From Clostridiaceae bacterium (GTDB lineage Bacteria; Bacillota; Clostridia; UMGS1883; JAAYMJ01): a DNA stretch of 5,213 nucleotides. Positions within the stretch are counted from its first letter, which is position 1. Each line of letters begins with the position of its first letter. The position numbers and the translations under genes are program-made. A model generated the notes under the pieces. The model was given only the letters and a program-made list of their open reading frames with translations, had not been told where the DNA came from and searched no databases. The stretch is taken from positions 1-5,213 of the forward strand of contig JAAYMJ010000076.1 in the NCBI GenBank assembly GCA_012521455.1. The letters are read 5' to 3'. Below are positions 4,956-5,213 of this stretch, piece after piece.

Positions 4956-4978
4956 AAAAAATATTATGGTGATAAGAA

Positions 4979-5213
4979 TTGAAACATAAAACTAAAATAT
5001 TCCAAAAATTATTGGCGCTAACCATGGCGGTGGTGGCTTTTTCCACAGTCATTACCTACATTTCGCTATACATTTTTTTAGGCCAGTATTTCACCGAGCA
5101 AAACAAGGAAAAAATACTTGAAAGTTCCCGCAGGATTGCGGACTTTACAATATTTTTGGTGGGAAATTCCAATATCCCCCCTGAAAACATATTAAACGTG
5201 GCGCTAAATTCCG
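4979..5213 (+). CDS. Probable sensor histidine kinase, N-terminal fragment (cut by window edge)
   Basis: Seventy-eight codons are visible before the window ends. A short basic N-terminus (Lys/His-rich, 1-10) is followed by one strong transmembrane segment at about 11-35, then a polar stretch (FTEQNKEKILESSRRIAD) that would lie outside the membrane as the start of a sensor region. No catalytic kinase motif is in view. The kinase call is an inference from this topology and from the same-strand response regulator gene just upstream. The start is taken as TTG 4979-4981, preceded by GGTGAT (4968-4973), which matches the distal part of an extended Shine-Dalgarno sequence with 5-nt spacing. An in-frame stop at 4973-4975 rules out any earlier start. 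Another membrane protein remains possible. Confidence 0.7.
   Translation, partial: MKHKTKIFQKLLALTMAVVAFSTVITYISLYIFLGQYFTEQNKEKILESSRRIADFTIFLVGNSNIPPENILNVALNS

Larger units (their letters stand above)
4684..4978 (+). other. 295-bp intergenic region between response regulator and sensor gene, with repeat-flanked block
   Basis: No gene is assigned here. Bases 4684-4717 and 4956-4978 are very AT-rich. Two near-identical dyad repeats (4722-4740 and 4936-4954) bracket a block that is about 48% GC over 4741-4920. The block can form several hairpins and also has a plus-strand open frame ending at TAA 4918-4920, which lacks a convincing start and ribosome binding site. Regulator and kinase genes are usually only a few bases apart or overlapping, so a gap of this size is unusual. 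Insertion of a small repeat element, a structured leader, or a gene remnant are all possible. I do not recognise the sequence. Confidence 0.7.

Noticed and set aside
4966..4989. Seven-codon ATG frame overlapping the sensor gene start, possible upstream peptide
   Set aside because: It has no ribosome binding site of its own, and the GGTGAT inside it is better explained as the site for TTG 4979.

Overview
The window looks like chromosomal DNA from an endospore-forming, low-to-moderate-GC Firmicute, most likely a clostridial lineage. The evidence is a SleB-type spore cortex-lytic enzyme, strong AGGAGG-like ribosome binding sites, two TTG starts, very AT-rich intergenic regions, and compact hairpin-plus-T-run terminators. 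The species cannot be named from the sequence alone.

Layout from left to right. (1) Bases 1-986 hold the 3' part of thrS (threonyl-tRNA synthetase), cut by the window edge. (2) A strong terminator (990-1035) follows. Its right arm is also the Shine-Dalgarno sequence of the next gene, sleB (1038-1706, TTG start), which ends in its own terminator (1708-1737). (3) A near-consensus sigma-A promoter (1742-1770) drives an mrr-type (type IV) restriction endonuclease gene (1816-2661). The reading frame is broken twice: a -1 break in an A7 run that runs into a stop codon, and a second break of opposite sense just before the C-terminal part. (4) A terminator that should work in both directions (2671-2703) separates mrr from the convergent ychF (2731-3828, minus strand), encoding an Obg-like P-loop ATPase. 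(5) ychF and an OmpR/PhoB-type response regulator gene (3994-4683) diverge from a 165-bp region. There the two predicted promoters appear to share one -35 hexamer. (6) After the response regulator come 295 bp with no assigned gene, then the start of a membrane protein (4979 to the edge) that is probably its partner histidine kinase.

Functionally these are independent units: translation (thrS), germination (sleB), DNA defence that is now probably inactive (mrr), a translation-associated ATPase (ychF), and a two-component system. The two-component genes are the only evident functional pair.

The least explained part is 4684-4978. Two 19-bp, nearly identical, dyad-symmetric AT-rich repeats sit 214 bp apart. 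They flank a block of roughly 48% GC that can fold into a three-stem junction and also carries an open frame. It reads as an insertion or structured leader placed between the regulator and the kinase. I found no clearly new multi-gene system. The items most worth checking are this block, the terminator/ribosome-binding-site overlap before sleB, and the doubly frameshifted mrr.
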